Source of the DNA: Azorinus chamasolen
Lineage: Eukaryota; Mollusca; Bivalvia; Cardiida; Solecurtidae
Direction: 5' to 3'
NCBI GenBank assembly: GCA_963576725.1
Contig: OY755241.1
Span: forward strand, 78,232,003 to 78,296,002
DNA: 64,000 nt
Shown: piece after piece, positions 22,393-33,700 of the stretch
Position numbering within the stretch: position 1 is the stretch's first letter
Layout of the letters: every line of letters starts with the position of its first letter
Notes under the pieces: generated by a model
The model's database searches: none
What the model was told of the DNA's origin: nothing
Seen by the model: the letters and a program-made list of their open reading frames with translations, nothing else
Position numbers and translations under genes: made by a program

Positions 22393-23950
22393 ATTAGCTC
22401 ACCAGAGCACTTTTGTGCTCAGGGTGAACTTTTGTGATCACTTGATGTCCGTCGTCCGTCGTGGGGCGTCAACAATTTGAACCTTTAAAAATCTTCTCCT
22501 CTGAATCTAGAGGGTTCTCAGCTTTCATCTTTGGTACATAGCATCATCTTTAGGTCCTCTACAAAAGTTATATAAATTTTGCCCCTGGGGTCAAAATTGG
22601 CCCCGCCCCAGGGGTGCCTTGTTTTCTATTGAAATATATAGTAAAACTTTGAAAATCTTCTCCTCTGAATCTACAGGGTTCTCAGCTTTCATATTTGGCA
22701 CATAGCATCATGTTCAGGTCCTCTACAAAAGTTATATAAATTATGCCCCTGGGGTCAAAATTGGCCCCGCCCCAGGGGTAGCCAGATTTCAGTAGAAACA
22801 TATAATGACAACTTTGGAAATCTTCTCCTCTGAATCGACAGGGTTCTTAGCTTTCATATTTGGCACATAGCATCATGTTCAGGTCCTCTACAAAGGTTAT
22901 ATAAATTATGCCCCTGGGGTCAAAATTGGCCCCGCCCCAGGGGTAGCCAGTTTTGAATAGAAACATATAGTGACAACTTTGAAAATCTTTTCTTCTGAAT
23001 CTACAGGGTTCTCAGCTTTCATATTTGGCACATAGCATCATGTTCAGGTCCTCTACAAAGGTTATATAAATTATGCCCCTGGGGTCAAAATTGGACCCGC
23101 CCCAGGGGTGGGCAGTTTTCAATAGAAACATATTGTGAAACTTTGAAAATCTTCTCCCCTGAAACTGGAAAATTCTCAGCTTTCATATTTGGCACATAGC
23201 ATCATGTTCAGGTCCTCTACAAAATTTGTATAAATTATGCCCCTGGGGTCAAAATTGGCCCCGCCCCAGGGGTAGCCAGTTTTCAATAGAAATATATGGT
23301 AAAACTTTGAATATATTCTTCTCTGAAACTGAAAGGTTCTCAGCTTTCATGTTTGGCACATAGCATCATGTTCAGGTCTTCTACAAAAGTTATATACATT
23401 ATGCCCCTGGGGTCAAAATTGACCCCTCCCTAGGGGTGGCCAGTTTTCAATAGAAACATATAGTGAAAACTTTGAAAATCTTCTCCTCTAAATCTACAGG
23501 ATTCTTAGCTTTCATAGTTGGCACATAGGATCATATTCAGGTCCTCTACAAAAGTTATATAAATTATGCCCCAGGGGTCAAAATTGGCCCGCCCCAGGGG
23601 TAGCCATGTCTCAATAGAAACATATAGTGACAACTTTGAAAATCTTCTCTTCAGAAACTGGAAGGTTCTCAGCTTTCATGATTGACACATAACATCATGT
23701 TCAGGTCCTCTACAAGAGTTATATAAATTATGCCCCGGGGTCAAATTTGGCCCCGCCCCAGGGGTAGCCAGTTCGCAATAGAAACATATAGTGTCAAATT
23801 TGAAAATATTTTCGAAGTTTCTCAGCTTTCATATTTGGCACATAGTATCATGTTCAGGTCCTCTACAAAAGTTGTATAAATTATGCCCCTTTTATCAAAA
23901 TTGGCCCGTCCCAGGGGTGGCTAGTTTTCTCTAGAAACAATTGTTGCCTC
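22393..23950 (+). mobile_element. Pearl-like element (AGCTCACC family), about ten units, 3' end missing
   Basis: The head AGCTCACCAGAGCACTTTTG / GTGCTCAGGGTGAACT is followed by GATGTCCGTCGTCCGTCG. About ten units of roughly 155 bp follow, with CTCAGCTTTCATATTTGGCA, TCAGGTCCTCTACAAA and GGGGTCAAAATTGGCCCCGC. The terminal GGCCCTCTTGT hairpin is not found, so the element is truncated or ends differently. Confidence 0.75.
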
Positions 23951-24503
23951 CATAAGTTTCACATGCCTGCCAAGTTTGAAGTATGCATGTGTAATGGCTA
24001 TAAAGATGTCACCAAAGTTAGTTATGGACCAACCAACAGTCAGACAGGGCAAAACAAGTGTTTAGGTGAGGGCAAAAACAATCGATTAGGTGTGTGTGTT
24101 GGGGCGGGTGGGGTGGGGGTTACAGAAAGAGCTTTGGCGCACCTTTTCTTCTATGGCTATAGGGAATAACATGCAGCCATATTGGCGATAATTCCTGTAT
24201 GCATTCTTTACTTGTACTAGACTATATAAATATTGAATGTTGACTGGTATTCCATATTCCTGATGACAGAGTTGGTCAGCTCTTCTTGTAAGTACATTTG
24301 TACTTTAAATATAAATGAGCATACAGGTATCTGTGTAATATCCAAACATATGAAAATGCACACACGTATAGATATAAATTGGTTGCTGCTTTCAAAATAT
24401 AGCATTGATTTTGATCTGGTGTCTTTGCATATTATCAGAACATTGTCTACCTTGCAGATTGCCTGGTAAAATGTGTTTACCCTGATCACATTTTACTTTG
24501 CAG

Positions 24504-24572
24504 TACAACAGCTGAATTGGAGGCGTTCAACAACCACATACTGATGTATGCAACAAAGAGGCAGGCTTTCAT
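24504..24572 (+). pseudogene. Transposase-like exon 9
   Basis: The acceptor is TTACTTTGCAG and the donor AT/GTAAGC. It encodes TTAELEAFNNHILMYATKRQ, the ELE-FNNHILMY stretch expected after the PYYVN motif. Confidence 0.78.
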
Positions 24573-24801
24573 GTAAGCAGCATGAACTCGTCCGTGAATT
24601 ACCTGACATTCTACATACACTGTGGATATAACACATATATATTATTTCTGCATGTTCATATTTAGTCTGAACCAATTGTCACACAATTTTCATTTTAACA
24701 TGCATAGTGACGTCTTGCAGTCTGACATTTGATGTGATTAATTTGTAAAAGATATATTGCAGTTAGAACACTACAGGTCTTTACCAAAGATTATTGTGTC
24801 A

Positions 24802-25838
24802 AAACAAGAGGGCCATGAGGCCCTGAAGCGCTCACCTGAGATAATACAGGGGCGGGGCCATTTTTACCAAGAAATCATCATTTGTACAACCTTGGTAGAG
24901 AACCAAAAGGCACAGCAGTATGCCTTTAATTCAGCTCTAAGCCTTATGGTTTCAGAGAAAATTAATATTTTATATTTTTCCCATAAAAAACTGATAAGCC
25001 CCAAGGCAGGGCAAACATTCTTGGCAGAGGACCACAAGCCAAAGCTACATATTTGTAGAGGACCATTAGATGATGGTACATACCAAACATCAAAGGTCTA
25101 GGCCTTACAGTTTCAGAAGATTTTTAAAGATTTTCTATGAAAAACTGATAAGCCCATCGGCGGGGCCATTTTTGGCCTGGGGGTCATTATTTGAACGATT
25201 TTTGTAGAGGACCATAAGATCATTCTACATACTATATATCAAAGGTCTAGGCCTTACAGTTTCAGAGAGGATTTTTAAAGATGTTCCTATGTGCCTTACA
25301 GTTTGAGAGAAGAAGATTTTTAAAATTTTCGTTTGAAAAACTGATAAGCCCTTTGGCAGGCCATTTTTGGCCCGGAGATCATTGTTTGAACAATTTTTGT
25401 AGAGGACCATAAGATCATGCTACATACTAAATATCAAAGGTCTAGGCCGTACAGTTTCAGAGAGGATTTTTAAAGATGTTCCTATGAAAAACTGATAAGC
25501 CCTTGGGCGGGGCCATTTTTGGCCCAGGGTAATAATTTGAACAATTTTTATAGAGAACCATTAGATCATGCTGCATACCAAATATCAAAGGTCTAGGCCT
25601 TACAGTTACAGAGAAGATTTTTAAAAAAAAATCCTAAGAAAAACTGACAAGCCCTTGGGTGGGGCCATTTTTGGGGTCATAATGTGAACAACATTTCATT
25701 ACCCTAGCCACTGATGCTTCTGACAAAATTTGGTTAAAATTGGGTCAGCAGTTTCAGAGGAGATGTCATTTGAAAATGTGGACGGACGGATTGCGATCAC
25801 AATAGCTCGTCCTGAGCCTTTGGCTCAGGTAAGCTAAA
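24802..25838 (-). mobile_element. Pearl-like element (AGCTCACC family), reverse orientation
   Basis: Read on the minus strand it starts at 25838 with AGCTTACCTGAGCCAAAGGC / TCAGGACGAGCT and ends at 24802 with AGGGCCTCATGGCCCTCTTG. Units contain GGGCTTATCAGTTTTTCATA in reverse complement. It lies in intron 9, opposite to the gene. Confidence 0.75.
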
Positions 25839-26172
25839 AATACACCTCACATATTTTGTACATGCATTCAGTCATAAAATCAAAGAGAATAATGTTGATC
25901 CATTATTCATTGTTATATCTATAAATATTTCCCTTTTTTGTCTGCTTGTATTTACATGTAAATATTATTCTTTGCAAGTTAAATGGAGACACATCTTGAT
26001 CATGGCATCTAATCATGATCCTGCACTGTCAGCAAGTACAATGTATTGTTATCTATGCAAGAAATGTGGTAGTCCAGAAAACTATTCATCTAATCTTGGT
26101 GTACTCGTTATGCAGTACACTATTATATGGAGTCGCTAAATTGTTATTGAAGAACATGTTTGTTTATTTTAG

Positions 26173-26268
26173 ATACCCAGTCTACAAGTGCAGGTGTCAG
26201 CTGGCTGCTATAGACTATCAAAAACATTTGAACAGGCCCCTGAAGAAAAAAAAAGATGGAAGTCAAAG
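26173..26268 (+). pseudogene. Transposase-like exon 10
   Basis: The acceptor is GTTTATTTTAG and the donor AG/GTATAA. It encodes YPVYKCRCQLAAIDYQKHLN and RPLKKKKDGSQ, matching the LAAIDY-H--RP block of the family. Confidence 0.8.
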
Positions 26269-26754
26269 GTATAAAACTGTTGAGTAGTTAAATAATGCTT
26301 GTACTCTCAAAAATTATATTATTCAGAGATGTTTTACCGTTATTTTGAAATTATTTAACGCTAGTGGTTTTGAAGGTTTACTTTTTTAATGCGAGGGATT
26401 TGGATAGTAAATAAATTAGTAACTAGTACTTTTTGCATATCTAGCTAGACAATCATGCAGACAAAAGACTTCTCTCTCTCTCTTTTTGGCGTCCAATTAA
26501 CCCAAAGTTGACGGAAACTGTCTCCAATCTTTCACAGATTAACAACTTTTATGTGACGATGTAGGCAAAAATTGAATTTTTTGCTCCATTTTGCCAGTTA
26601 TGAGATTTTGAAATATTTTTCACTATAAAACATAATTCACTTTAAAACATAATTATAGTGAAAAAAGCATGACAATATCTCTAAGGGGCATCCTTTTCTA
26701 TGGACACAATTATCTAGTCATTATATATTTATTATAATATTAATATTTATACAG
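26269..26754. other. Intron 10, no gene
   Basis: A (CT)n run lies at 26471-26485, and a small inverted repeat CACTATAAAACATAATT / ATTATAGTG at 26620-26659. Confidence 0.5.
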
Positions 26755-27028
26755 GTATCACAGGTATTATTCCAAGGCTGCAAATAACTGGACAGTTGCA
26801 CCAGTCAAAGAGGCTAAAGAGTACAAGTACGTACAAGAACTGATGGTGACAGTTATTAACAACTACTGCAATGAAAGAAAAGAAAGGCCATTATGAGCCC
26901 CCGTACAACTTGAAGAACAGGATCCACGCAATATCGCCAAAACAATTGCTAAGCGACCCCCACCAGCAACAGAAGAGCTTGTAAAATCAAAAGTTTCAAG
27001 ATTTAAGTATAAGAGTGAATCAAACTGA
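26755..27028 (+). pseudogene. Transposase-like terminal exon with premature TGA
   Basis: The acceptor is TTTATACAG. It encodes YHRYYSKAANNWTVAPVKEA and NNYCNERKERPL, then TGA at 26894-26896. The same frame stays open for 43 more codons with QDPRNIAKTIAKRPPPATEE and VSRFKYKSESN before TGA at 27026-27028. The tail resembles the conserved C-terminus of the family, so the first TGA is probably a mutation. Confidence 0.75.
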
Positions 27029-27112
27029 ACTAAACAACAACTTCAAAAATATCAATTGTGTACAATTTTAAATTTTTCTACAACAACTATAGCAGAAAAT
27101 CAATTCATAAAA

Positions 27113-27360
27113 TTAACCCTTTCCCTGTTGTACATTCATGCAAGATTTAATGACACTATGAACATTTATTACCTGAATTTTTAAACGGATCTGTACAAGA
27201 TTTTCAGTAATGATGTGTGGTCAAATTAATTATAGTTAAATAAGCAAACAGAGCAAGCAAACCAAAATCTAGCGACTCCTGCAGGAACCGCCTGTTCTGA
27301 GTCTGCGCTGTTTGCAAAGGCAAGAAAAAAAAACCCTGATTATATGAGGGAAAGGGTTAA
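27113..27360. repeat. TTAA-type MITE, full length
   Basis: TTAACCCTTTCCCTG opens it and ATGAGGGAAAGGGTTAA closes it. The core GCGACTCCTGCAGGAACCGC is an imperfect hairpin. Confidence 0.9.
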
Positions 27361-27429
27361 TGGTATAAAAGATATAATGTGCAATGCTAATTGTGCAGAC
27401 CATAGAATTACATTAAATATAGTATAGTA

Positions 27430-27810
27430 TCCATCCTGACTTCCAGACAGGACCAAGATCAGAGGGTTCCTATTCAAGCCCCGTAGTCAGGGTTTGCTCT
27501 GTTTTTCGTAAATTATATATGTATGGGGACAGTCATCATGATTGATTTAAAAAAAATTGAATAGCAAAACATAAACGCTTTCCTCCATGAATATTATGTA
27601 AGAAATAATGATGTCGTGAATATTAATGAGATTAATTTATTATAACAGCACATTGATACGGTAACTTTTTGCCATGGAAGAAAATGTAGAATAATATCTA
27701 TATTATATCATGAGCAAACAGCGCACATTGATCAGACGGCTCATATAGGAGCTGTCAGACCTAGGTCTACTCTGTTTGTAATGGAGTATTTATGGAGAAA
27801 ACGGTTAATC
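27430..27810. repeat. One TTAA-type MITE and a preceding fragment
   Basis: 27440-27510 keeps ACAGGACCAAGATCAGAGG and GGGTTTGCTCTG. 27573-27810 has CGCTTTCCTCCATGAATATT at the left, AGACGGCTCATATAGGAGCT at the centre and GGAGAAAACGGTTAA at the right. Confidence 0.75.
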
Positions 27811-27864
27811 GTATTAAATGCCAGCCAGGTCTACACTTTGTGCAATACCAGAGCAAATTTATTT

Positions 27865-27999
27865 TCATATAATGTACACTGTTTCAGTAGCTTCAAGAAT
27901 GGCCTTATCAAGGTCCTCATCAATATTACCTTGCCCTGCTGCTAAAAACTTTGATCTGGTGCAATTTTAATTTTTTCCAATTCCAACAAGCTTTAGAAC
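27865..27999 (-). pseudogene. Coding-like scrap, minus strand, unknown
   Basis: Reading down from about 27965, the frame contains SKFLAAGQGNIDEDLDKAIL and EATETVYII before a stop at 27865-27867. A TAA lies just upstream in the same frame. An internal acceptor (GTTTTTAG at 27942) would also fit a terminal exon. The composition looks protein-like, but I do not recognise the family. It abuts the GGGTTGCCAC MITE. Confidence 0.25.
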
Positions 28000-28263
28000 A
28001 GGGTTGCCACGCATCACGAAAATGTCAGGGAAATTAATTTTTATTCAAGGTCAGGGAATTTGAAAACTGTCAGGGAATTTTGAAAATATAGGCAAATGTC
28101 AGGGACTTGTCAGGGAATTTCGAAAACATGAGAATGAATGTTATATATTTTTAAAAATCCAAAACGTATTACAGAAATTATGACAGAAAGACCAAATTTC
28201 TCGATGAAATGTGTCAGGGAATTGTCAGGGAATTTAGTTTCCTCTGGTTTGTGGCAACCCTGT
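27998..28263. repeat. MITE with ACAGGGTTGCCAC inverted ends
   Basis: The ends are ACAGGGTTGCCAC and GTGGCAACCCTGT, a perfect 13-bp inverted pair. The body repeats GTCAGGGAATT many times. Confidence 0.9.
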
Positions 28264-28825
28264 CTAAGAAGCTATCAGGTGAATGCCAAACAGCTAGGAT
28301 CATTATGAGACATGTCCTTACTTGGTGTCTCATCTGCATCAAAGATGTTTGCAAGTGCAAGTCTAGTCACAGATAATGGGGTTAAGGTTACAATACAATA
28401 TAGTGATTTTTGCAAGTCCCGAGTCCTGTACTCGGAAAAATATCTGGGGATGCAAAAGTTTCAACTTGTGTGAGTCCCAATAATGCATTGAAATTTCTAA
28501 CAAAATATAATTTCGAAGTATTATTAATATCTTATTTATAATCATTACCCAGTTATTAGTATGTAAAAGCCAGTTTTACAATTACCTTAACTGGGTGCTT
28601 TGGTGTGTTTTCATAGAATATAATTTATGGACTCTTTATTTCAATTTCGGGACTCACAGATTTGCACTTTATTGAGTCCAAGGACTCGTGCAAAAAATTT
28701 GTAAAACAGATCACAGAACATGTATTATACATTGTATATCATGTGACTGTCTTACATTATAAGAATCCTGATTATTATTTCTATCACAGGGTTGTAGTGC
28801 AGACATAAGTATTTGAAAGTGTGTA
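28264..28825. other. No gene seen
   Basis: The text GCAAGTCCCGAGTCCTG (28411) and GGACTCGTGCAAAAAATTTG (28684) are loosely inverted, hinting at another palindromic repeat across 28410-28700. Confidence 0.35.
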
Positions 28826-29033
28826 CAGTAGAACTCCTCTAAACCAGAATTCTAGAAATAAGAAAGTTTGATACTTTTCAGCAGATTGCTGCTTATGCAG
28901 GGTGTAAGTCATACAGAAAGCTCCTAGAAGAGCATTCTGCATGACTTTTACCCTGCAATAAGCTGGCACCTGTGTATAATACTGATATTTATACTAAATC
29001 GAAAGTCACAGTTGGAGGGGTTTTTCTGTACTG
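28826..29033. repeat. ACAGTAAAACC-type palindromic MITE
   Basis: It begins ACAGTAGAACTCCTCTAAAC and ends GGAGGGGTTTTTCTGT. The centre TCATACAGAAAGCTCCTAGA faces AGCATTCTGCATGACTTT. Confidence 0.85.
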
Positions 29034-29150
29034 TCATCTGCTGATAAATAACATGCACACATTTATTTACAGTATATGAATTGACATTGTTTGTGGATTA
29101 TATGATTGTATGGATATGTACTGTCAATCTTCTGTATTGTAATAAAGTCG

Positions 29151-29313
29151 TAACCCTTTACTCCAAAATTCATTTAAAAAATAGCATCACTATGGCACAT
29201 GAACACAGGAAATGCTGATCAGCAAACAGAGCAGACTGATTAGACAGCTCCTATAGGAGTCCTCATCTGGGCTACTCTTTTTGCAAAGATATAAGAAATG
29301 GAGTAAAGGGAAA
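29151..29313. repeat. TTAA-type MITE, shortened
   Basis: It begins TAACCCTTTACTCCA and ends TGGAGTAAAGGGAAAG. The core CAGCTCCTATAGGAGTCC is kept. Confidence 0.8.
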
Positions 29314-29387
29314 GAAACTTTTATAGAAAGTTTTCATAAAGGGTGTAAAGAGTGAAACATTTTACTTATAATAATTATACGCGATAA

Positions 29388-29634
29388 TTTCCCCATAAAC
29401 CTGTCTGTGCCTTTGCAAACAGAGTAAACCCAGATCAGAAACTGTGTTTCAGATCAGGGTCTGGTGTGATTGCTTTTGACATGATAAAGATCTTTTGTAA
29501 AGGCAAAAAAAAAACATTGTGAAGTTATAACAAGATGTGGTTGTGAAACACTATTCCCAAAATTATCGCCAATATAAATTTGGCTCATAAATATTTATGA
29601 TTATCATTAATAAATATTCATGGAGTAAATGATG
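29388..29634. repeat. TTAA-type MITE, diverged
   Basis: CCTTTGCAAACAGAGTAAACC and GGGTCTGGTGTGATTGC flank a short centre. The right end is AATATTCATGGAGTAAATG. Confidence 0.65.
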
Positions 29635-29749
29635 ACGCAGAATATTATTATAATGCATTGAACTTGGTTTTAGATTAACTGTAACACAAGCCGTTGTACA
29701 AATATAAAATATTATCACCCAAACTTTCAAGATAATGACTTTATTTTCA

Positions 29750-29880
29750 TTTAGTTAATCCTTTCCTTTCTTAGCACATTTGCAAACAGAATAGACCCAG
29801 ATTAGACAGCACCTAGAGGAGATGTCTGATCGGGGTATGCACGATTTCCTTGTAATGTGACAGTTTTTGTCAACAGAAAA
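29750..29880. repeat. TTAA-type MITE, left half
   Basis: TTAATCCTTTCCTTTCTTAG, then GCAAACAGAATAGACCCAGA and the hairpin AGACAGCACCTAGAGGAGAT. Confidence 0.65.
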
Positions 29881-29964
29881 TAATCATTTGAAAATTTTAC
29901 ATTATGAAATATAATACTATCAATATTGAACAGGTAAAATGTTAACTTTCATTCTCCCAAATTG

Positions 29965-30227
29965 TTAACCCTTTACTCCATGAATAATTAAATATGCCTT
30001 TCTACTCATTTGCAAACAGAGAAGAACCAGATCTGACGGCTCCTATAGGAAACGTATAATCAGGGTCTGCTCTGTTTGCTTATTAAATAATATAGATATG
30101 ATTCTGTAGTTTCTGCCATATCCAAAATTTCTTTTGTTCATTGGTTATTATAAGCATACATGTAATTCTAGTTAATATTCAAGATATCATTACTTCTGAT
30201 GTGAATAATCATGAAGTAAAGGGTTAA
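29965..30227. repeat. TTAA-type MITE, full length
   Basis: TTAACCCTTTACTCCATGAA begins and ATGAAGTAAAGGGTTAA ends the element. The core GACGGCTCCTATAGGAAACG has lost part of its pairing. Its right TTAA is shared with the next element. Confidence 0.9.
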
Positions 30228-30475
30228 CCCTTTACCCAATAGCCTGTTTCTAGTTTTGAAGACATGTGACCACTTAAAGCAGGTTGAAAGTAAAGCAGAA
30301 TGCGCCTTAAGGCGCATTCTGCTTTACTTTCAGCCTGCTTTAAGCTACCACCTACTAGGATATAGAAAATATTTATTATGCAATATGTTCATGACTGTAT
30401 GAATTTGAACTATTTTCTTCAGCGGAGGAATAAATCAAACACGCTAAAAGCCGCTTCTATCAGGTAAAGGGTTAA
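30224..30475. repeat. TTAA-type MITE with a different palindromic core
   Basis: The ends are TTAACCCTTTACCCAATAG and CAGGTAAAGGGTTAA. The core is GAAAGTAAAGCAGAATGCGC / GCGCATTCTGCTTTACTTTC, flanked by CCACTTAAAGCAGG and CCTGCTTTAAGC, which resembles the ACAGTAAAACC family and not the GCAAACAGAG family. A minus-strand AATAAA at 30372-30377 lies in a suitable place to serve the upstream minus-strand gene. Confidence 0.9.
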
Positions 30476-30519
30476 ACATCAAAGGGAGCACAAGAATAAA
30501 AGATATATAAGAAACAGTC

Positions 30520-30789
30520 TTAATTAAGTCTGCCAGGCCTATAGCCTGTATAAATGTTATTGCGATCAGGATACCTGTCGCGAATAACTTTCACACAGCA
30601 AGCTGGAATTATACGTCTGTCCCCATCTCCTAGTCTTCCGTGTTGCCACAGGACATACTGCCTGTATGCTGCATGGCGCCTACTTCGTTGTACGTCGGTA
30701 TCTTGTTCGGCATGCAGGGCAAACAGGTCATTCCTGTATAGCATTTGGAGGTGTAGAACCATTGGGTCTGTGATGACCAGGTCAATTTC
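30520..30789 (-). CDS. P2X7-domain exon B (terminal)
   Basis: The acceptor on the minus strand is TTCTATTTCAG. It encodes EIDLVITDPMVLHL through YTGYRPGRLN and stops at TAA (30522-30520). The domain ends naturally a few residues before the stop. Confidence 0.85.
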   Translation of the reverse strand, partial: EIDLVITDPMVLHLQMLYRNDLFALHAEQDTDVQRSRRHAAYRQYVLWQHGRLGDGDRRIIPACCVKVIRDRYPDRNNIYTGYRPGRLN

Positions 30790-33700
30790 CTGAAATAGAA
30801 AAAGGAATAATAACGATTGATATCCCCGCCAAATAAGTACTGTCCTCAGTATTCATAGAGTTATTGACCAGAGGAACAAAAAAGTTAAGGTTTTCGCTAA
30901 GAGCTGCAAACAAATGGTCATAACCCCAATGCCAATATGAATGATACGTACTTGTAAGCCTATAGGTCTGGAGGGTGTGGTCTTTGGTTTGGCGTACACT
31001 TTGTAAGTTGGCAATGTATTTCAAATTACTTTATTTAAGAATGTTCTAATGCCGTTGGTGTTTTAATGGGTTTACGGACATTTCGCTACCCTGACCATTT
31101 CGCTACCCTGACCATTTCGCTACAGTCATTTCGCACCCTTACGGAAAGTCATTTCGCTACCCTGTACTAACCCTGTCACCCAATTAAATATAATTATTCA
31201 CATATTTCATTGATTTGGACGATATAATAGTTTAACAGATTTAAAAATATACGTCAACCAATTTTGACTACTGTAGCAGCATAGCAAACAGTTATTTATC
31301 GAGAGTGCAAACACCTCGATCTATAGCAGGCAAAGTGTTAACCGACCTTAACCTTTTCCCTGGTCTATGTTTATTTCAACTTTCAATAATACCTACTAAT
31401 TAATATTTTGGGATAAAATTGATATAATGAAATATGGAAGGTGGAACATTGTAGCTATTTTTGAAAGTAAAGAATCAGAAATTATATTAGCAAACAGAGC
31501 AGACGCTGATCAGACGGCTGGCCGCTCCTATATAGGAGCCGTCTAATCAGCGTCTGCTCTGTTTGCAAATGAGTGAACACACATTTATAAATATGAAGGA
31601 AAGGGTTAAAATAAAATGCATGTGTCATATTTTCTATCAATGGAAAACGAGCAAAAATGCATATAGCAAAAATGCATGTAGCACGTGTCCATGCTAATTT
31701 AATCAGTGTCACATACCGATACACCAATCTAATCGGCTTACCGGCGGTACTTGTGATCTCGGAGTGGACAACATTGACACGTAGAAATACGTAAGCAGTG
31801 GGTGCATTAAATCAATCAGCATTATATCTCGAAGGGACACCGATAATGATACACGTTTTAATTAAAAAAAAAATAGTGGTTTTTTTTAAAAAGTTTTATA
31901 AGTGTTTACTTTTACAGTTATTACAGTATTAAAAATTTCCATACATGTGTTTCAATATTTCTATAACTCTGTTTTGGTATCTGAATATAAATATCCATTA
32001 TATGTTAATAAAGTTGACTCTCAAATCACTAGCCACCGCTGCAACAATATTGTTTTACTATTAAAATCGATAGGTAGCGAAACGTACAGGTAGCGAAATG
32101 GTCAGGGTAGCGAAATGACTTCCAGGTGGGTAGCGAAATGACTGTAGCGAAAAGGTATGGGTAGCGAAACGTCCGTCAGCCTTTTAATGTCGTTTCATTT
32201 CGGTCTCGTGTCGGTTCGACCTTTCAGTACGCGTTCGGCATGACATTACACTTTAGACAGAAAACGGACGGAAATTAACCTTTTACAGTAATACTTTGCA
32301 TGGTTTTATTTGGTGCATGGTTCTTCTATTACAGCTAACAATTGTTCAATTGCACGCCATAGGACAGAGAGAGAGAGAGGGGAGTTTGGGTCTGGCAGAG
32401 GATACTGGGCAGGTCCACAACCTGGTAAGATATAGTATTCAATGCATTGGTGTATAATTGTTAACTGAGAATGTCAAGTCACATGAGTAAGACAATTCCA
32501 TATTATGTATTTTATATCTGTAGTAATTTATTACCAATAATTCTGTCAATAGCACTGTTTGTAATTGTTTGACACCTTATAATAATGTAAGGTTGGTTAA
32601 TATTTATATAAGTACCTTATAATAATGTAAGGTTGATTAATAGTCATATAACTATTTACTTATATGATAATGTGCTATGGTTTAGGTTATTGACATGATT
32701 TAGTGGTAACTCTGGGTATGTTATATTTCAGCTCAGAGTCAGAGATATATAGAGACAAGGAATAAAGGAAAGAAACTTAAGTTTGACTCCCTTGTTTTAT
32801 GCTGCAGCCAAGTGCTCTACTATATAATACTATACAGAGATAACCCCAGGCTGTAACTTTTACTTCTGATAATAATAATAAAACGATTGAAATTCTTTGT
32901 TTGGATCGTGATAAAATCTATGAAGAGTGGTGTTACGATAAGAATAGGTACAAAAATCACAAACTTTCAGAGGCCTCGTGTTAATTGGGAATGATGAAAT
33001 CATGTAATGAATGTATACTCATATTCGACACCTGTACAATATCTGCTAGATATCTACAACTACTTATATCACCCTACAAATAGAATATAAAATTCAAGTA
33101 TTGTTATGACTAGTTCTAACAGACAAAATCAAATGATCAGTCAGGATGCTAACTGATTTTCTGTTTGAAAAGATGTGATAGTAAATTATTTCGGTTCCTT
33201 ATAATATCTAGTAATGCTAATTTTAATCCATATTGCATTATGTGAGACTGATTCTAAAATGTAACCACAAAAAATGATCATTACTGTTTAAGTTTTCTTA
33301 CTTTTTACACGTTTTACTAAACTTTTACATGCTGCACAGACAAATTGGCAATAAAGGTGTTTATTATCATGTTGCCCATTTTACTGATGAGTGGAATACA
33401 CAATTCTTTTTTAAAGTGCAAGCAGAATAATTGTCTACAAAGTTTGTTGTCTGCTACAAATTCTAAAGTTGATTTCGAGGGCTTGGTGGAAAACTGTTCT
33501 AACTCCTTCACTTTAGTGAAGGAGTTAGAATAGTTTTGCACCAAGCCCTCGATTTGCTTTTCACATACCATGTTTTGTATGTCAAACAGTATGCAATAAT
33601 TTGCAATATGATCATCTGGATATAAACTGTTGCCACATGTGATTTTGCAAAGACATGATGCATGATAAATGTTACAAGAAAGTGGATTACTCACAGGCAT

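Larger units (their letters stand above)
13139..27028 (+). pseudogene. DDE-transposase-like multi-exon gene with three lesions
   Basis: Eleven exons (13139-13188, 13775-13879, 14785-15073, 16153-16435, 17845-18081, 20121-20201, 20790-20897, 22172-22371, 24504-24572, 26173-26268, 26755-27028) encode about 597 codons. Their order follows a protein family I recall from fish, cnidarians and molluscs, usually annotated as uncharacterised and looking like an RNase H-type DDE transposase. Landmarks are an acidic N-terminal region, FLNLKIPSHSTFDRLQ, VVVLGDWRMDSPGHS with candidate first acidic residues, VVTDAHPQI with a second, WHGVKNLGKK, LLNHFWYCARKC, LPYYVNCH and YHRYYSKAANNW. Lesions: the donor after exon 3 reads ATAAGAG instead of GTAAGAG; a T8 run at 20150-20157 shifts the frame where T7 or T4 would keep it; and TGA at 26894 interrupts a tail that stays open to 27026. 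The first exon and start are not identified. Superfamily (Kolobok or other) is unresolved. Assembly errors could explain the T8 run but not all three. Confidence 0.75.

Noticed and set aside
13139..27028. Assignment of the transposase-like gene to the Kolobok superfamily
   Set aside because: I recall similar acidic motifs but cannot verify the catalytic spacing or terminal repeats here, so the superfamily is left open.
30782..31024. Minus-strand ORF of 80 codons upstream of P2X7-domain exon B
   Set aside because: It is in the intron and out of phase with the good acceptor at 30790-30791.
32336..32424. Possible plus-strand exon (acceptor TTCTATTACAG, donor CTG/GTAAGA)
   Set aside because: The splice sites look good, but the encoded text (LHAIGQREREGSLGLAED) matches neither NUB1 nor another family I know, and it contains a GA microsatellite.
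33317..33694. Continuation of the minus-strand ORF after the P2X7-domain exon A
   Set aside because: A strong donor (GTGAGT) ends the exon at 33695, the domain continues in exon B, and the extra frame runs through a palindromic repeat.
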